From the NCBI RefSeq assembly GCF_025666195.1, contig NZ_CP102592.1, positions 62,001 to 126,000 on the forward strand: DNA of 64,000 nt. The letters are read 5' to 3'. This document shows, in pieces, positions 23,560-33,523 of the stretch; position 1 is the first letter of the stretch; each line of letters begins with the position of its first letter. The DNA is from Xanthomonas sp. CFBP 8443. GTDB lineage: Bacteria; Pseudomonadota; Gammaproteobacteria; Xanthomonadales; Xanthomonadaceae. A model generated the notes under the pieces. That model did no database searches, was not told the origin of the DNA, and saw nothing but the letters and a program-made list of their open reading frames with translations. Both the position numbers and the translations under genes were made by a program.

Positions 23560-23608
23560 ACGGGAAGACGGTATCTACAAAGGGCTCGCGGCGAACATGC
23601 CGAGTGCA

Positions 23609-23746
23609 CTGTAGGAGGGACTTCAGTTCCGACACTTTCGCGCCGCTGCACAGTGGCCGGCTTCGCTCGTCGCGGCTGAAGCCGCTCCTACAGGAGGCGC
23701 GCGGACAACCCGCTGGGTGCACTGTGGGAGGGACTTCAGTCCCGAC
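23609..23746. repeat. Three REP monomers between the IS110 element and the Sel1-repeat gene
   Basis: REP units are at 23609-23633 (forward), 23669-23693 (inverted) and 23722-23746 (forward). Forward and inverted units alternate, so pairs can fold into long hairpins. No gene lies here. Confidence 0.85.
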
Positions 23747-23788
23747 GCTTCAGCAACGCCGCGCACGGAGCGGCGCCGTCGGGGCGCC

Positions 23789-24547
23789 TCAAGGCTTGGC
23801 CGGCTCCTGCGGCTTCGGCGCGGTTTCCTGGGTGATGTCCTCGACATCGCCGATATCCACGCGGCCGGGCGTGCGGCCATCCCAGACCCGGTCCTGCAGC
23901 TTCCAGTACGCCGCCGGTTCCCAGAATTCCTTGGCGTAGAACACTTCCGGATCGATGCTGCCGCCGCGCGGGCCGTTGATCTGCACGCCGGAGGCGCCGG
24001 AGTAGCCGAGCATGCTGCCGGTGCTGCGTTTGGCTTCGCGGCGCAGCACTGCTTCCTGGCGCGGCTTGGCCACAGCATCGCCATACGTGGCCAGCATCTT
24101 CTTGTCCTGCTTGATCGCGCGCTGCCGCTCTTCGGGCGTCAGCTGCTCCCAATACTCCATCTTGCGCGTCTTGAACGCGTCGTAGCCGCGCTCGGAGGCC
24201 AGTGCCATCCACAGGAACCCCATCGCGCGATCTTGCGCTCCGCCCTGGCCTTCCCAGTACATCTCGCCCAGCCGCGCCTGCGACGGCTTGTCGGCATAGC
24301 GCGCGGCGAGCTGGTAGTTCTTCTTGGCCTCGGCGAACTCGCCCTTCTTGTCGGCGCGGATCCCGGCGCGACGGTAGAACAGGTCCAAGTGCGCCTCGAG
24401 GAAGCCGTCGGTCATCACCTGCGCCGGAATGTCCTCGAACGTACGCGCATTGTCGGCGGCGGCGGCGGCCGTGCCGGGCAGCGCCAGCAGAACCGCCATG
24501 GCCAGGGCGGTGCAACCGCCGACGGCATATCCCTTGAACTGATGCAT
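23789..24547 (-). CDS. Sel1-repeat/TPR-like secreted protein
   Basis: From the ATG at 24547 the protein has 252 residues with a signal region (AVGGCTALAMAVLLALPGTA, cleaved after AAA). Residues about 45-125 contain TPR/Sel1-like helices (GEFAEAKKNYQLAARYADK, ARLGEMYWEGQGGAQDRAMG, FLWMALASERGY), usually a protein-protein interaction surface. The C-terminal half is charged and proline-rich (TAPKPQEPAKP). An upstream in-frame start at 24652 is rejected because it puts the signal inside the protein. It is probably periplasmic; partner unknown. Confidence 0.7.
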   Translation of the reverse strand: MHQFKGYAVGGCTALAMAVLLALPGTAAAAADNARTFEDIPAQVMTDGFLEAHLDLFYRRAGIRADKKGEFAEAKKNYQLAARYADKPSQARLGEMYWEGQGGAQDRAMGFLWMALASERGYDAFKTRKMEYWEQLTPEERQRAIKQDKKMLATYGDAVAKPRQEAVLRREAKRSTGSMLGYSGASGVQINGPRGGSIDPEVFYAKEFWEPAAYWKLQDRVWDGRTPGRVDIGDVEDITQETAPKPQEPAKP

Positions 24548-24827
24548 AGAACTCTTCCCATGAGTGCGATCGCCGCCGATTCTAGACGTGCGCAGCGGCG
24601 GCGATCCATAGACTGATGGCCTATGCGGCCCGTGCCCCGCATGCGTCGTCAATCGCCGTTCATGATCGGCGCATCCGCGCCTGCAGTCGCGCCGAAGCCG
24701 CGGAGGTAAGCACCAAGTCAGTGCATCGCTCGCGGCGGTTGTCGCCTACGCATGCGGCCAACGCGCGCAACCGGGGGCGATCGTCCTACCGGCCGACGCC
24801 CTGACGCGCTATCTCGAGCGCAGAAGG

Positions 24828-25448
24828 CTAAATCGGCAACGCGATCTGCAGCGGATCGATGCGGCCTTCGCCGCGCATGATCTTCTTGAACTCGGCGCGG
24901 CTCACCGACACGTAGCGCTCGTTGCCGCCGATCTCCACCTGCGGACCGTCCTGTACGGCATGGCCGTCGGCATCCACACGCACGGTCATCGTCGCCTTGC
25001 TGCCGGTGTGGCAGATGGTCTTGATCTCCTGCAGCTCGTCGGCCCAGGCCAGCAGGTACTGGCTGCCCTCGAACAGCTCGCCGCGGAAATCGGTGCGCAG
25101 GCCGTAGCACAGCACCGGGATGCGCAGCCGGTCGACCACCTCGCTGAGCTGCCAGACCTGCGCGCGGCTGAGGAACTGCGCCTCGTCCACCAGCACGCAA
25201 TGCAGCGCGCCGTCGCGCGCGATGTCGTCCTGCAGCAGCGCCAGCAGGTCGGTGTCCGGCACGAAGGTGTTGCCATCGGCGCGCAGGCCGATGCGCGAGG
25301 CGACCACGCCGCTGCCGTCGCGGTGGTCCAGGCGCGGGGTCAGGATCGCGGTGCGCATGCCGCGCTCGCGATAGTTGTGCGCCGACTGCAGCAGCGTCGT
25401 GGTCTTGCCGGCGTTCATCGCCGAATAGTAGAAATACAGTTTCGCCAT
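24828..25448 (-). CDS. tdk: Thymidine kinase
   Basis: The protein has 206 residues and catalyses ATP-dependent phosphorylation of thymidine for salvage. The Walker A loop is at residues 10-18 (AMNAGKTTT), the Walker B/catalytic segment is LVDEAQFL near residue 85, and the thymidine lasso region is [11 protein letters not shown] near 185. The zinc-ribbon cysteines of type II kinases are mostly lost: the first pair reads CHTG and the second site reads SVSR where SVCR is common. Cytoplasmic. Length is normal for the family. It is convergent with nothing and divergent from rep. Confidence 0.93.
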   Translation of the reverse strand: MAKLYFYYSAMNAGKTTTLLQSAHNYRERGMRTAILTPRLDHRDGSGVVASRIGLRADGNTFVPDTDLLALLQDDIARDGALHCVLVDEAQFLSRAQVWQLSEVVDRLRIPVLCYGLRTDFRGELFEGSQYLLAWADELQEIKTICHTGSKATMTVRVDADGHAVQDGPQVEIGGNERYVSVSRAEFKKIMRGEGRIDPLQIALPI

Positions 25449-25583
25449 GCTGCGATTCTAGCGCGGCGGCCGGCCCCGCCGCAGGCCGGCCGCGGCCGGT
25501 AAAACCCGTTCAGCGCCGGCGCGCCCGCACCGGCATCGCCGCCCGCCGGCGCCCGTTACAATGCGCGGCCCAGGGAAGTCTTC

Positions 25584-27560
25584 ATGCACGGTCTCAATCC
25601 CCCCCAACGCGCCGCGGTGCTGCATTGCGAAGGCCCGTTGCTGGTGCTGGCCGGCGCCGGCAGCGGCAAGACCCGCGTGATCGTGGAAAAGATCGCGCAC
25701 CTGATCGCCACCGGCCGCTACCCGGCCAAGCGCATCGCCGCGATCACCTTCACCAACAAGTCGGCCAAGGAAATGCGCGAGCGCGTGGCCAAGCGCATCC
25801 GCGGCGACGCCGCCGACGGCCTGACCATCTGCACCTTCCATGCGCTGGGACTGAAGTTCCTGCAGATCGAGCACGCCGCGGTCGGCCTGAAGCGCGGCTT
25901 CTCGATCTTCGACGCCGACGATGCCGCCGCACAGATCAAGGACCTGATGCACGGCGCCAAGCCCGATGCGATCGACGATGCCAAGAACCTGATCTCGCGC
26001 GCCAAGAACGCCGGGCTATCGCCGGAGCAGGCGATGGCCGCGGCGCGCAGCAACCGCGAGCAGGAAGCGGCCAGCCTGTACGAGCGCTACCAGGCGCGGC
26101 TGAGCACGTTCAACGCGGTGGACTTCGACGACCTGATCCGCCTGCCGGTGCAGGTGCTGGAGGAGAACGAGGACATCGTCATGGCCTGGCGCGAGCGCAT
26201 CGGCTACCTGCTGGTGGACGAGAGCCAGGACACCAACGACGCGCAGTACCGGTTGCTGAAGATGCTGGCCGGCCCGCGCGGAAACTTCACCTGCGTGGGC
26301 GACGACGACCAGAGCATCTACGCCTGGCGCGGCGCCAACCCGGAAAACCTGATGCAGATGGGCCGCGACTATCCGGCGCTGCAGATCGTCAAGCTGGAGC
26401 AGAACTACCGCTGTTCCAACCGCGTGCTGCGCGCGGCCAATGCGCTGATCGCGCACAACCCGCACGAACACCTGAAGACCCTGTGGAGCGACCAGGCCGA
26501 CGGCGAGCGCATCCGCGTGTGGGAATGCCGCGACAGCGAGCACGAGGCGGAGAAGGTCGCCGCCGAGATCGCCTACCTGGGCGCCGCCAAGCAGGCGCCG
26601 TGGAGCGATTTCTGCATCCTGTTCCGCGGCAATTTCCAGTCGCGGCCGCTGGAAAAGGCCTTGCAGATCGCCGGCGTGCCGTACCACATCACCGGCGGCA
26701 CCGCGTTCCTGGAGCGGCAGGAAGTGAAGGACGTGCTGTCGTGGCTGCGGCTGTTGGTCAATCCCGACGACGATGCCGCGTTCCTGCGTGCGGTGCAGGC
26801 GCCCAAGCGCGAAGTCGGCGCCACCTCGCTGGCCAAGCTGGCGGAACTGGCGTCGGCCAAGCATCTGCCGATGTCGCGCGCGGCCGAGTCGATGGGTGCG
26901 CTGCAGCAGCTGCCGCCGCGCGCGGCCAACGGCCTGAGCGATTTCGTCGACGTCCTGCACGAGTTGCGCACCGCCTCGCTGACCCTGTCCTCGGCCGACG
27001 TGGTACGCCAGCTCGCCGAGCAGTCGGGCCTGATCCGCGAGCTGCGCAGCCAGTGCAAGGACGAGACCACCTTCCAGCGCCGCCGCGGCAACCTGGAAGA
27101 ACTGGCCAAGTGGTTCGAGGGCGGCCCGCGCGGCGCCACCGTCGGCGACCTGGCCGCGCAGCTGGCGCTGCTGTCGCGCAACGACAAGGACGACGGCGGC
27201 AACCAGGTACGGATGATGACGATGCACGCGTCCAAGGGCCTGGAGTTCCGCTACGTGTTCATCGTCGGCTGCGAGGACGGCGTGCTGCCGCACGAGGTCA
27301 GCCTGGAGGAAGGCAACCTGCAGGAAGAGCGGCGGCTGCTATACGTGGGCATCACCCGTGCCAAGGAGCAGCTGTGGATGAGCTACAGCAAGCTGACCCG
27401 CAAGTTCGGCGAACACATCCGGCTCAAGCCCAGCCGCTTCTTCGACGAGATCCCGGCCGAGGAGATGCAGCGCGACGGCGCCGACCCCGTGGCCGACGCC
27501 GAGCGCAAGAAGGAGCGCGCCACGGCCGGGTTGGCAGCGATCCAGGCGTTGTTTGATTGA
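25584..27560 (+). CDS. rep: ATP-dependent DNA helicase Rep
   Basis: The protein has 658 residues and is a superfamily 1A 3'-5' helicase that helps restart stalled replication forks and removes proteins ahead of them. Walker A is GAGSGKTRV (about residues 23-31), motif Ia is ITFTNKSAKEM, Walker B is LLVDESQDTN, motif III is VGDDDQSIYAWRGA, motif IV is LEQNYRCSNR, motif V is TMHASKGLEFRYVF and motif VI is RRLLYVGITRAKE. The order and the length fit Rep better than UvrD (about 720-730 residues). GAAG before the ATG is a modest ribosome-binding site. Confidence 0.93.
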   Translation: MHGLNPPQRAAVLHCEGPLLVLAGAGSGKTRVIVEKIAHLIATGRYPAKRIAAITFTNKSAKEMRERVAKRIRGDAADGLTICTFHALGLKFLQIEHAAVGLKRGFSIFDADDAAAQIKDLMHGAKPDAIDDAKNLISRAKNAGLSPEQAMAAARSNREQEAASLYERYQARLSTFNAVDFDDLIRLPVQVLEENEDIVMAWRERIGYLLVDESQDTNDAQYRLLKMLAGPRGNFTCVGDDDQSIYAWRGANPENLMQMGRDYPALQIVKLEQNYRCSNRVLRAANALIAHNPHEHLKTLWSDQADGERIRVWECRDSEHEAEKVAAEIAYLGAAKQAPWSDFCILFRGNFQSRPLEKALQIAGVPYHITGGTAFLERQEVKDVLSWLRLLVNPDDDAAFLRAVQAPKREVGATSLAKLAELASAKHLPMSRAAESMGALQQLPPRAANGLSDFVDVLHELRTASLTLSSADVVRQLAEQSGLIRELRSQCKDETTFQRRRGNLEELAKWFEGGPRGATVGDLAAQLALLSRNDKDDGGNQVRMMTMHASKGLEFRYVFIVGCEDGVLPHEVSLEEGNLQEERRLLYVGITRAKEQLWMSYSKLTRKFGEHIRLKPSRFFDEIPAEEMQRDGADPVADAERKKERATAGLAAIQALFD

Positions 27561-27661
27561 AGGCGGGGATTGGGGAGTGGGGATTGGGGATTCGTAGCGG
27601 CGGTTGTGCACCGTGCCGCGATTGGCGGGTACTGTGATGTAGCGTGCGTATGTGCTGGAGT

Positions 27662-27814
27662 CCCCTTCTCCCTGCGGGACCACGGCCCCCTTTTCGGGGG
27701 AAGGTGCCCCGAAGGGGCGGATGAGGGTACGAGCGCAGCCTCGTGCCCCCAAACTCCGCGAGACGCTTCGCGCCGTACCCTCACCCCAACCCCTCTCCCG
27801 AGGGGAGAGGGGCT
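27662..27814. repeat. CCCTTCTCCC / GGGAGAGGGGCT intergenic repeat, copy 1
   Basis: CCCCTTCTCCCTGCGGG, GGTGCCCCGAAGGGGCGGATG and CCCTCACCCCAACCCCTCTC occur in the same order as at 30574-30705. The ends are mutually complementary, so the whole unit can fold. It is an interspersed non-coding repeat of the ERIC/REP kind. Confidence 0.75.
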
Positions 27815-27848
27815 CAACCCGGTGCTTTTACATGGCCGGTCGAGTGCA

Positions 27849-28263
27849 CTGTAGGAGGGGCTTCAGCCCCGAACGCTTTTTTCTCAGCACGACGGGGATT
27901 GCAGCTTCGCGCGTCGCGACTGAAGTCGCTCCCACAAGAAGCGGTGTCGCCGGAGGCTGCGGCTCCCTCGAGCAGAGTCGCTCGGCGGGCGCTAGGAAGT
28001 AGCTGGCTGGGTGCACTGTGGGAGGGACTTCAGTCCCGACGCGGTTCACTTGGCCGTGGCTGCTGCCTGCTTCGTTCGTCGCGACTGAAGTCGCTCCCAC
28101 AGGAAGCGGTGTTGCCAGAGGCTGCGGCTCTCTCGAGTAGAGTCGCTCGGCAGGTGCTTGGTAATAGCTAGCCGCGGGCACTGTGGGAGGGACTTCAGTC
28201 CCGACGTTGTTTCACTTGGCCGCTGCCAGCTTCGAGCGTCGGGACTGAAGTCCCTCCCACAAA
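27849..28263. repeat. REP array, three tandem units of about 166 bp
   Basis: Six REP monomers alternate in direction: forward at 27849, 28016 and 28181; inverted at 27913, 28078 and 28239. The sequence between the pairs (CTCGAGcAGAGTCGCTCGGC and neighbours) is also repeated, so the whole 165-167-bp unit is duplicated. Several inverted units carry AGTCGCTCCCACA, close to the target sequence read in the IS110 bridge RNAs. There is no gene between rep and glyS. Confidence 0.9.
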
Positions 28264-28290
28264 AAAGAAGAGGCCGCTTTCGCAGCCTCT
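28261..28290 (-). terminator. Rho-independent terminator of glyS
   Basis: Read on the minus strand, AGAGGC and GCCTCT (28269-28290) form a hairpin around TGCGAAAGCG, followed by TCTTTTTT. It lies 24 bases after the glyS stop. Confidence 0.8.
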
Positions 28291-28313
28291 ACATGTACTG
28301 TCCGCAGGCCTGC

Positions 28314-30551
28314 TTACGACGACAGGTGCTCGATCGCCGCGACGCTGCCGAGGCGGTCGCCCAGGCGCTTGAGCAGGGCCAGGCGGTTGCCGCGCAGCTC
28401 TTGGTCGTCGACGTTGACCATCACCCCGTCGAAGAACGCGTCCACCTGCGGCCGCAGCCGCGCCAGGAAGTTCAGTACGGTGACGTAGTCGTGCTGGCGC
28501 AGCGCGCCGTCGGTTTCCACGATCGCCGCTTCCACCGCTTCGGCCAGTGCGCTTTCGGCCGGCTCGCGCAGCAGGGTCGGGTCGATCTGCGCAGGAATCG
28601 CGCCTTCTGCCTTGCGCAGGATGTTGCGGATGCGCTTGTTGGCCGCAGCCAGCGCCTCTGCCTCTGGCAGCGTGGCGAAGATGCCGATCGCGTCGATGCG
28701 GCGGTCGAAGTCGTACAGCGATCCGTGGGTGGCGGTCGCGGCTGAAGCCGCTCCTACAGAAGCCGCGCTTCCTTCAGCCCCGACCGAGAACAAGGCGGCC
28801 ACCGCGTTGAAATGCGTCGCCGGCACGCCCTTGTCGGTGTAGTAGCCGCGCAGGCGGTCGAGGATGAAGTCAAAGACTTCTGCTGCGACTTCATGGTCAT
28901 TTGCCATGTGCCCGCCTCCGACTTGTACGTCAGCGACTTTTACGCCCTTGCGCTTGGCACTATCGGCCTCAGCCTGCTGTTTGGCTGCTTTGGAGAACAA
29001 CATGGCAGTACTGGAAGAATGAACCGCTGCGCCTAATGCGTCTCGCAGATTCAGATCAAATCCACTCTCAATGATAGTCCGCGCCAACCCCAGCGCATTG
29101 CGCCGCAGCGCGAACGGGTCCTTGTTGCCGGTCGGCTTCAGGCCCGCGGCGAAGCCACCGGCCAGCGTGTCCAGGCGTTCGGCAATCGCCAGCACCTTGC
29201 CCAGCGGCGACAGCGCGATGTCGTCGCCGGCGAAGCGCGGCTGGTAGGCCTCGTCGATCGCCAGGGCGATCTCGCCCGGTTCGCCGGCGGCCTTGGCGTA
29301 GTGGCGACCGGCGATGCCCTGCAGTTCCGGGAATTCGTTGACCATGCGCGACTGCAGGTCGTTCTTGCTCAATTCGGCGGCGCGGCGCGCCTGCGCCGCG
29401 TCCACGCCGACCAGCGGCGCGATCGCCTCGGCCAGCGCGGCCACGCGCTGTACCTTGTCGGCGATGCTGCCGAGCTTGGCCTGGTAGGTCACGCTGGCCA
29501 ACCCTGCGCCCATCGCGACCAGGCCCTGCTTGAGGTCCTCGTCGAAGAAGAACTTGGCGTCGGCGAAGCGCGGGCGGATCACCCGCTCGTAGCCCTTGGC
29601 CACTTCGGCCACGTCGCGCGAGACGATGTTGGCGATGCCGATGAAGTGCTCGGTGAGCTTGCCGCCGGCGTCGAGTACGGGGAAGAACTTCTGGTTGCTC
29701 TCCATCGTCTCGATCAGCGCTTCCTGCGGCACCGCCAGGAACGCCTGTTCGAAATGGCACAGCACCGCCGACGGCCATTCGACCAGGTTCACCACCTGCT
29801 CCAGGTTGTCGTCGGAAATGCGCGCGCTGCCGCCGGCCTGGCGCGCGGCCTGCTCGACCTCGGCGACGATGCGCGCGCGGCGCGCGTCCGGATCCACCAG
29901 CACCTGCGCGGCTTGCAATGCGGCCACGTAGTCGCCCGGCTGGGCCAGTGCGACCGGTGCGTCGTGCAGGAAGCGGTGGCCGCGGCTAATGCGGTCGGCC
30001 TGCACGCCGAACAACTGCACCGGCACCACCTCGCTGCCGAACAGCAGCACCAGCCAGTGCACCGGCCGCGCGAATCCGTAATCGTGGTCGCCCCAGCGCA
30101 TCGGCTTGGGGATCGGCATCGCCGCGATCGCCTCGCGCAGGATCTCCGGCAGCAGCGCGGTCGTCTGCGCGCCCGGGGTCACCGCGCGGTGCACGAAACG
30201 TTCGCCCTTGGCGTCGCTGGTGCGCTCCAGCGCGGTCCAGTCGATGCCGGCCTTGGCGGCGAAGCCGGCCAGCGCCTTGGTCGGCTGGCCATCGGTGTCC
30301 AAAGCGATGTTGAGATACGGGCCGAGCACTTCCGAACGCTGCTCCGGCTGTTCCGCAGCCACGCCCGGCAGCAGCACCGCCAGCCGGCGCGGGGTGGACA
30401 GCGGCCTGGCGTCGCCGCGCTCGACCGCGATGCCGCGCTTCTCCAGCCCGGCGATCACCCCGTCGAACAAGGCCTGCGCCAGGCCCGGCAGCGCCTTGAC
30501 CGGCAGTTCCTCGGTACCCAGTTCGATCAGCAGGGGATGTAGTGCGCTCAT
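28314..30551 (-). CDS. glyS: Glycyl-tRNA synthetase beta subunit, with REP-derived insertion
   Basis: The protein has 745 residues, longer than the usual roughly 690. It forms the alpha2-beta2 enzyme with GlyQ and recognises tRNA-Gly. It begins [16 protein letters not shown] and ends with the anticodon-binding-like domain ([32 protein letters not shown]). Near residue 595-620, where homologues pass directly from ALF to the DFDRRI segment, there is an extra stretch [18 protein letters not shown] encoded by an in-frame REP. A second extra segment near residues 540-575 ([19 protein letters not shown]) is also unusual. glyQ lies 160 bp upstream. Confidence 0.92.
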   Translation of the reverse strand: MSALHPLLIELGTEELPVKALPGLAQALFDGVIAGLEKRGIAVERGDARPLSTPRRLAVLLPGVAAEQPEQRSEVLGPYLNIALDTDGQPTKALAGFAAKAGIDWTALERTSDAKGERFVHRAVTPGAQTTALLPEILREAIAAMPIPKPMRWGDHDYGFARPVHWLVLLFGSEVVPVQLFGVQADRISRGHRFLHDAPVALAQPGDYVAALQAAQVLVDPDARRARIVAEVEQAARQAGGSARISDDNLEQVVNLVEWPSAVLCHFEQAFLAVPQEALIETMESNQKFFPVLDAGGKLTEHFIGIANIVSRDVAEVAKGYERVIRPRFADAKFFFDEDLKQGLVAMGAGLASVTYQAKLGSIADKVQRVAALAEAIAPLVGVDAAQARRAAELSKNDLQSRMVNEFPELQGIAGRHYAKAAGEPGEIALAIDEAYQPRFAGDDIALSPLGKVLAIAERLDTLAGGFAAGLKPTGNKDPFALRRNALGLARTIIESGFDLNLRDALGAAVHSSSTAMLFSKAAKQQAEADSAKRKGVKVADVQVGGGHMANDHEVAAEVFDFILDRLRGYYTDKGVPATHFNAVAALFSVGAEGSAASVGAASAATATHGSLYDFDRRIDAIGIFATLPEAEALAAANKRIRNILRKAEGAIPAQIDPTLLREPAESALAEAVEAAIVETDGALRQHDYVTVLNFLARLRPQVDAFFDGVMVNVDDQELRGNRLALLKRLGDRLGSVAAIEHLSS
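28735..28759. repeat. REP element inside the glyS coding sequence
   Basis: GTCGCGGCTGAAGCCGCTCC followed by TACAG is a full REP monomer. On the coding strand it gives the VGAASAATA part of GlyS without breaking the frame. Confidence 0.85.
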
Positions 30552-30573
30552 GTGTCGGACCTTGCTAGCAGTT

Positions 30574-30705
30574 CCCTTCTCCCTGCGGGAGAAGGTGCCC
30601 CGAAGGGGCGGATGAGGGTACGGGCGGAGCTCTGGGAAATTCAGGTCTGCAGGGCTTCGCCCCGGACCCTCACCCCAACCCCTCTCCCGGAGGGAGAGGG
30701 GCTTT
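30574..30705. repeat. CCCTTCTCCC / GGGAGAGGGGCT intergenic repeat, copy 2, between glyQ and glyS
   Basis: Same arms and internal GGTGCCCCGAAGGGGCGGATG block as at 27662-27814. It fills the gap between the two glycyl-tRNA synthetase genes and would form a large hairpin in their shared transcript. Confidence 0.75.
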
Positions 30706-30711
30706 ACAGCC

Positions 30712-31620
<909 letters not shown>

Positions 31621-31695
31621 GCAGCAAAGGCCGGCAAAAGGGGTGCGCTAGTATAGCGACCGACTTGCGGGGACTTCCGCGCACCGGACCTGACC

Positions 31696-33516
31696 ATGGA
31701 TTCGCGACCTGCCGCGCAGCCGCCCGCCGTGCCCGTACCCGCTGCCGTGTCGCTGCCGCCCGGGCGCCTGAGTTTCGAGCGCGTGGCCGCCGCGTTGCTC
31801 GCCGACGGCCTGGTCGCGCCGGCCGAGCGCGGCCGCATGCAGTTCTCGGCGCAGTCCGCGCGCACCGTCAGCGACGTGCATCCGCTGGTGCTGCTGTCCA
31901 ACCTGAAACTGGCCGCGACCCGCCCGCCAGGCAGCGAACTGGGCCTTGAACGGCTGACCGAATGGCTGGCGCAGCGCTGCGGCCTGCGCTACCTGCGCAT
32001 CGACCCGACCCGGGTCGACGTGGCCGCGGTCACCGCCGTGGTCTCGCACGCCTACGCGCGCCGCCACCGCATCCTGCCGCTGGCGCTGGACGCCGAGCGC
32101 GTGCTGGTGGCGACCAGCGAGCCGCTGGCGCTGGACTGGCTGGCCGACGTGCAGCACCTGGCGCGGCGCCGGATCGAGATCGCGGTGGTCAACCCGCTGG
32201 ACCTGCACCGCTACACGATGGAGTTCTTCGGCGTGACCCGCTCGGTGCGCGGCGCCAAGGACGGGCGCAACGAGCAGAGCAGCGGCCTGCCCAGCTTCGA
32301 GCAGCTGGTGGAACTGGGCCGCGGCGGCGACGTCAACGCCGACGACCACCACATCGTGCACATCGTCGACTGGCTGCTGCAGTACGCCTACGAGCAGCGC
32401 GCCAGCGACATCCACCTGGAGCCGCGGCGCGAGGCCGGGCGCATGCGCTTCCGCATCGACGGCGTGCTGCACAAGGTGCTGGAAGTGCCGCCGGCGGTGA
32501 TGACCGCCATCGTCAGCCGGATCAAGGTGCTCGGGCGCATGGACCTGGCCGAGCGCCGGCGCCCGCAGGACGGGCGCATCAAGACCCGCTCGCCGGGCGG
32601 ACGCGAGACCGAGATGCGCCTGTCGACGATGCCCACCGCGTTCGGCGAGAAGTGCGTGATGCGCATCTTCGACCCGGACGCGGCGTTCAAGAGCGTGGAC
32701 CAGCTTGGCTTCAGCGCGCAGGAGGCGGCCGGCTGGTCGGCGCTGGTCGAGCGCCCGCACGGCATCGTGCTGGTCACCGGCCCGACCGGCTCGGGCAAGA
32801 CCACCACGCTGTATTCCACGCTCAAGCGCCTGGCCACCCCCGACGTGAACGTGTGCAGCGTGGAGGACCCGATCGAGATGATCGCGCCGGAGTTCAACCA
32901 GATGCAGGTGCAGACCAACATCGACCTGGACTTCGCCAGCGGCGTGCGCACCCTGCTGCGGCAGGACCCGGACATCATCATGATCGGCGAGATCCGCGAC
33001 CTGGAAACCGCGCAGATGGCGGTGCAGGCCTCGCTGACCGGGCACCTGGTGCTGTCCACCCTGCACACCAACGACGCGCCCTCGGCGATCACCCGCCTGC
33101 TCGACCTGGGCGTGCCGCACTACCTGGTCGCCTCCACCCTCAACGGCGTGCTGGCGCAGCGCCTGGTGCGCACCCTGTGCAGTCACTGCAAGCGCCCGCA
33201 CGCGCTCAGCGACATCGAGTGGGACGCGCTGCGCGAGCCGGGCGAAGCGCTGCCGGAGGAGTTGCACACGCACGCTCCGGTCGGCTGTCTGGAATGCCGC
33301 CGCACCGGCTACCTGGGCCGGGTCGGCCTGTACGAACTGCTGCCGGTGACGCCGCGCCTGCGCACGCTGATCCGCGCCGACATGGACCTGGCCGGCTTCA
33401 GCCGCGCCGCGCAGGCCGAAGGCGTGCGCAGCCTGCGCCGCGCCGGCCTGGAAAAGGTCGCCGCCGGGCTGACCACCATCGAGGAAGTGCTGTCGGTGCT
33501 GCCGCCGCGCGAGTAG
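31696..33516 (+). CDS. GspE/PulE/PilB-family secretion or pilus ATPase
   Basis: The protein has 606 residues and is a hexameric ATPase that powers type II secretion or type IV pilus assembly at the inner membrane. The N-terminal MshEN-like domain is at about 60-180. Walker A is GPTGSGKTTTLYSTL (about residue 365), the Asp box is near SVEDPIEM, Walker B is DIIMIGEIRD and the His box is LSTLHTND. A tetracysteine zinc motif (LCSHCKRP ... CLECRRTGY) follows and is typical of GspE/PilB. No other secretion or pilus genes are adjacent, so it is an orphan copy and its system cannot be named. Confidence 0.88.
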   Translation: MDSRPAAQPPAVPVPAAVSLPPGRLSFERVAAALLADGLVAPAERGRMQFSAQSARTVSDVHPLVLLSNLKLAATRPPGSELGLERLTEWLAQRCGLRYLRIDPTRVDVAAVTAVVSHAYARRHRILPLALDAERVLVATSEPLALDWLADVQHLARRRIEIAVVNPLDLHRYTMEFFGVTRSVRGAKDGRNEQSSGLPSFEQLVELGRGGDVNADDHHIVHIVDWLLQYAYEQRASDIHLEPRREAGRMRFRIDGVLHKVLEVPPAVMTAIVSRIKVLGRMDLAERRRPQDGRIKTRSPGGRETEMRLSTMPTAFGEKCVMRIFDPDAAFKSVDQLGFSAQEAAGWSALVERPHGIVLVTGPTGSGKTTTLYSTLKRLATPDVNVCSVEDPIEMIAPEFNQMQVQTNIDLDFASGVRTLLRQDPDIIMIGEIRDLETAQMAVQASLTGHLVLSTLHTNDAPSAITRLLDLGVPHYLVASTLNGVLAQRLVRTLCSHCKRPHALSDIEWDALREPGEALPEELHTHAPVGCLECRRTGYLGRVGLYELLPVTPRLRTLIRADMDLAGFSRAAQAEGVRSLRRAGLEKVAAGLTTIEEVLSVLPPRE

Positions 33517-33523
33517 GCGGCGC

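Larger units (their letters stand above)
22346..23576 (+). mobile_element. IS110-family insertion sequence in a REP, copy A
   Basis: The element is 1231 bp. The interrupted REP (GAAGCCGCTCCT / ACAAAGG) can be rebuilt exactly if the element lies between two CT dinucleotides (22344-22345 and 23575-23576). There are no terminal inverted repeats and no target duplication beyond the CT core, as in the IS621-type group. Layout: 242-bp 5' non-coding end, transposase gene, 17-bp 3' end. The left end begins TGTATCT, similar to TGTGTCT of the other element at 36.0-37.2 kb. Confidence 0.82.
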
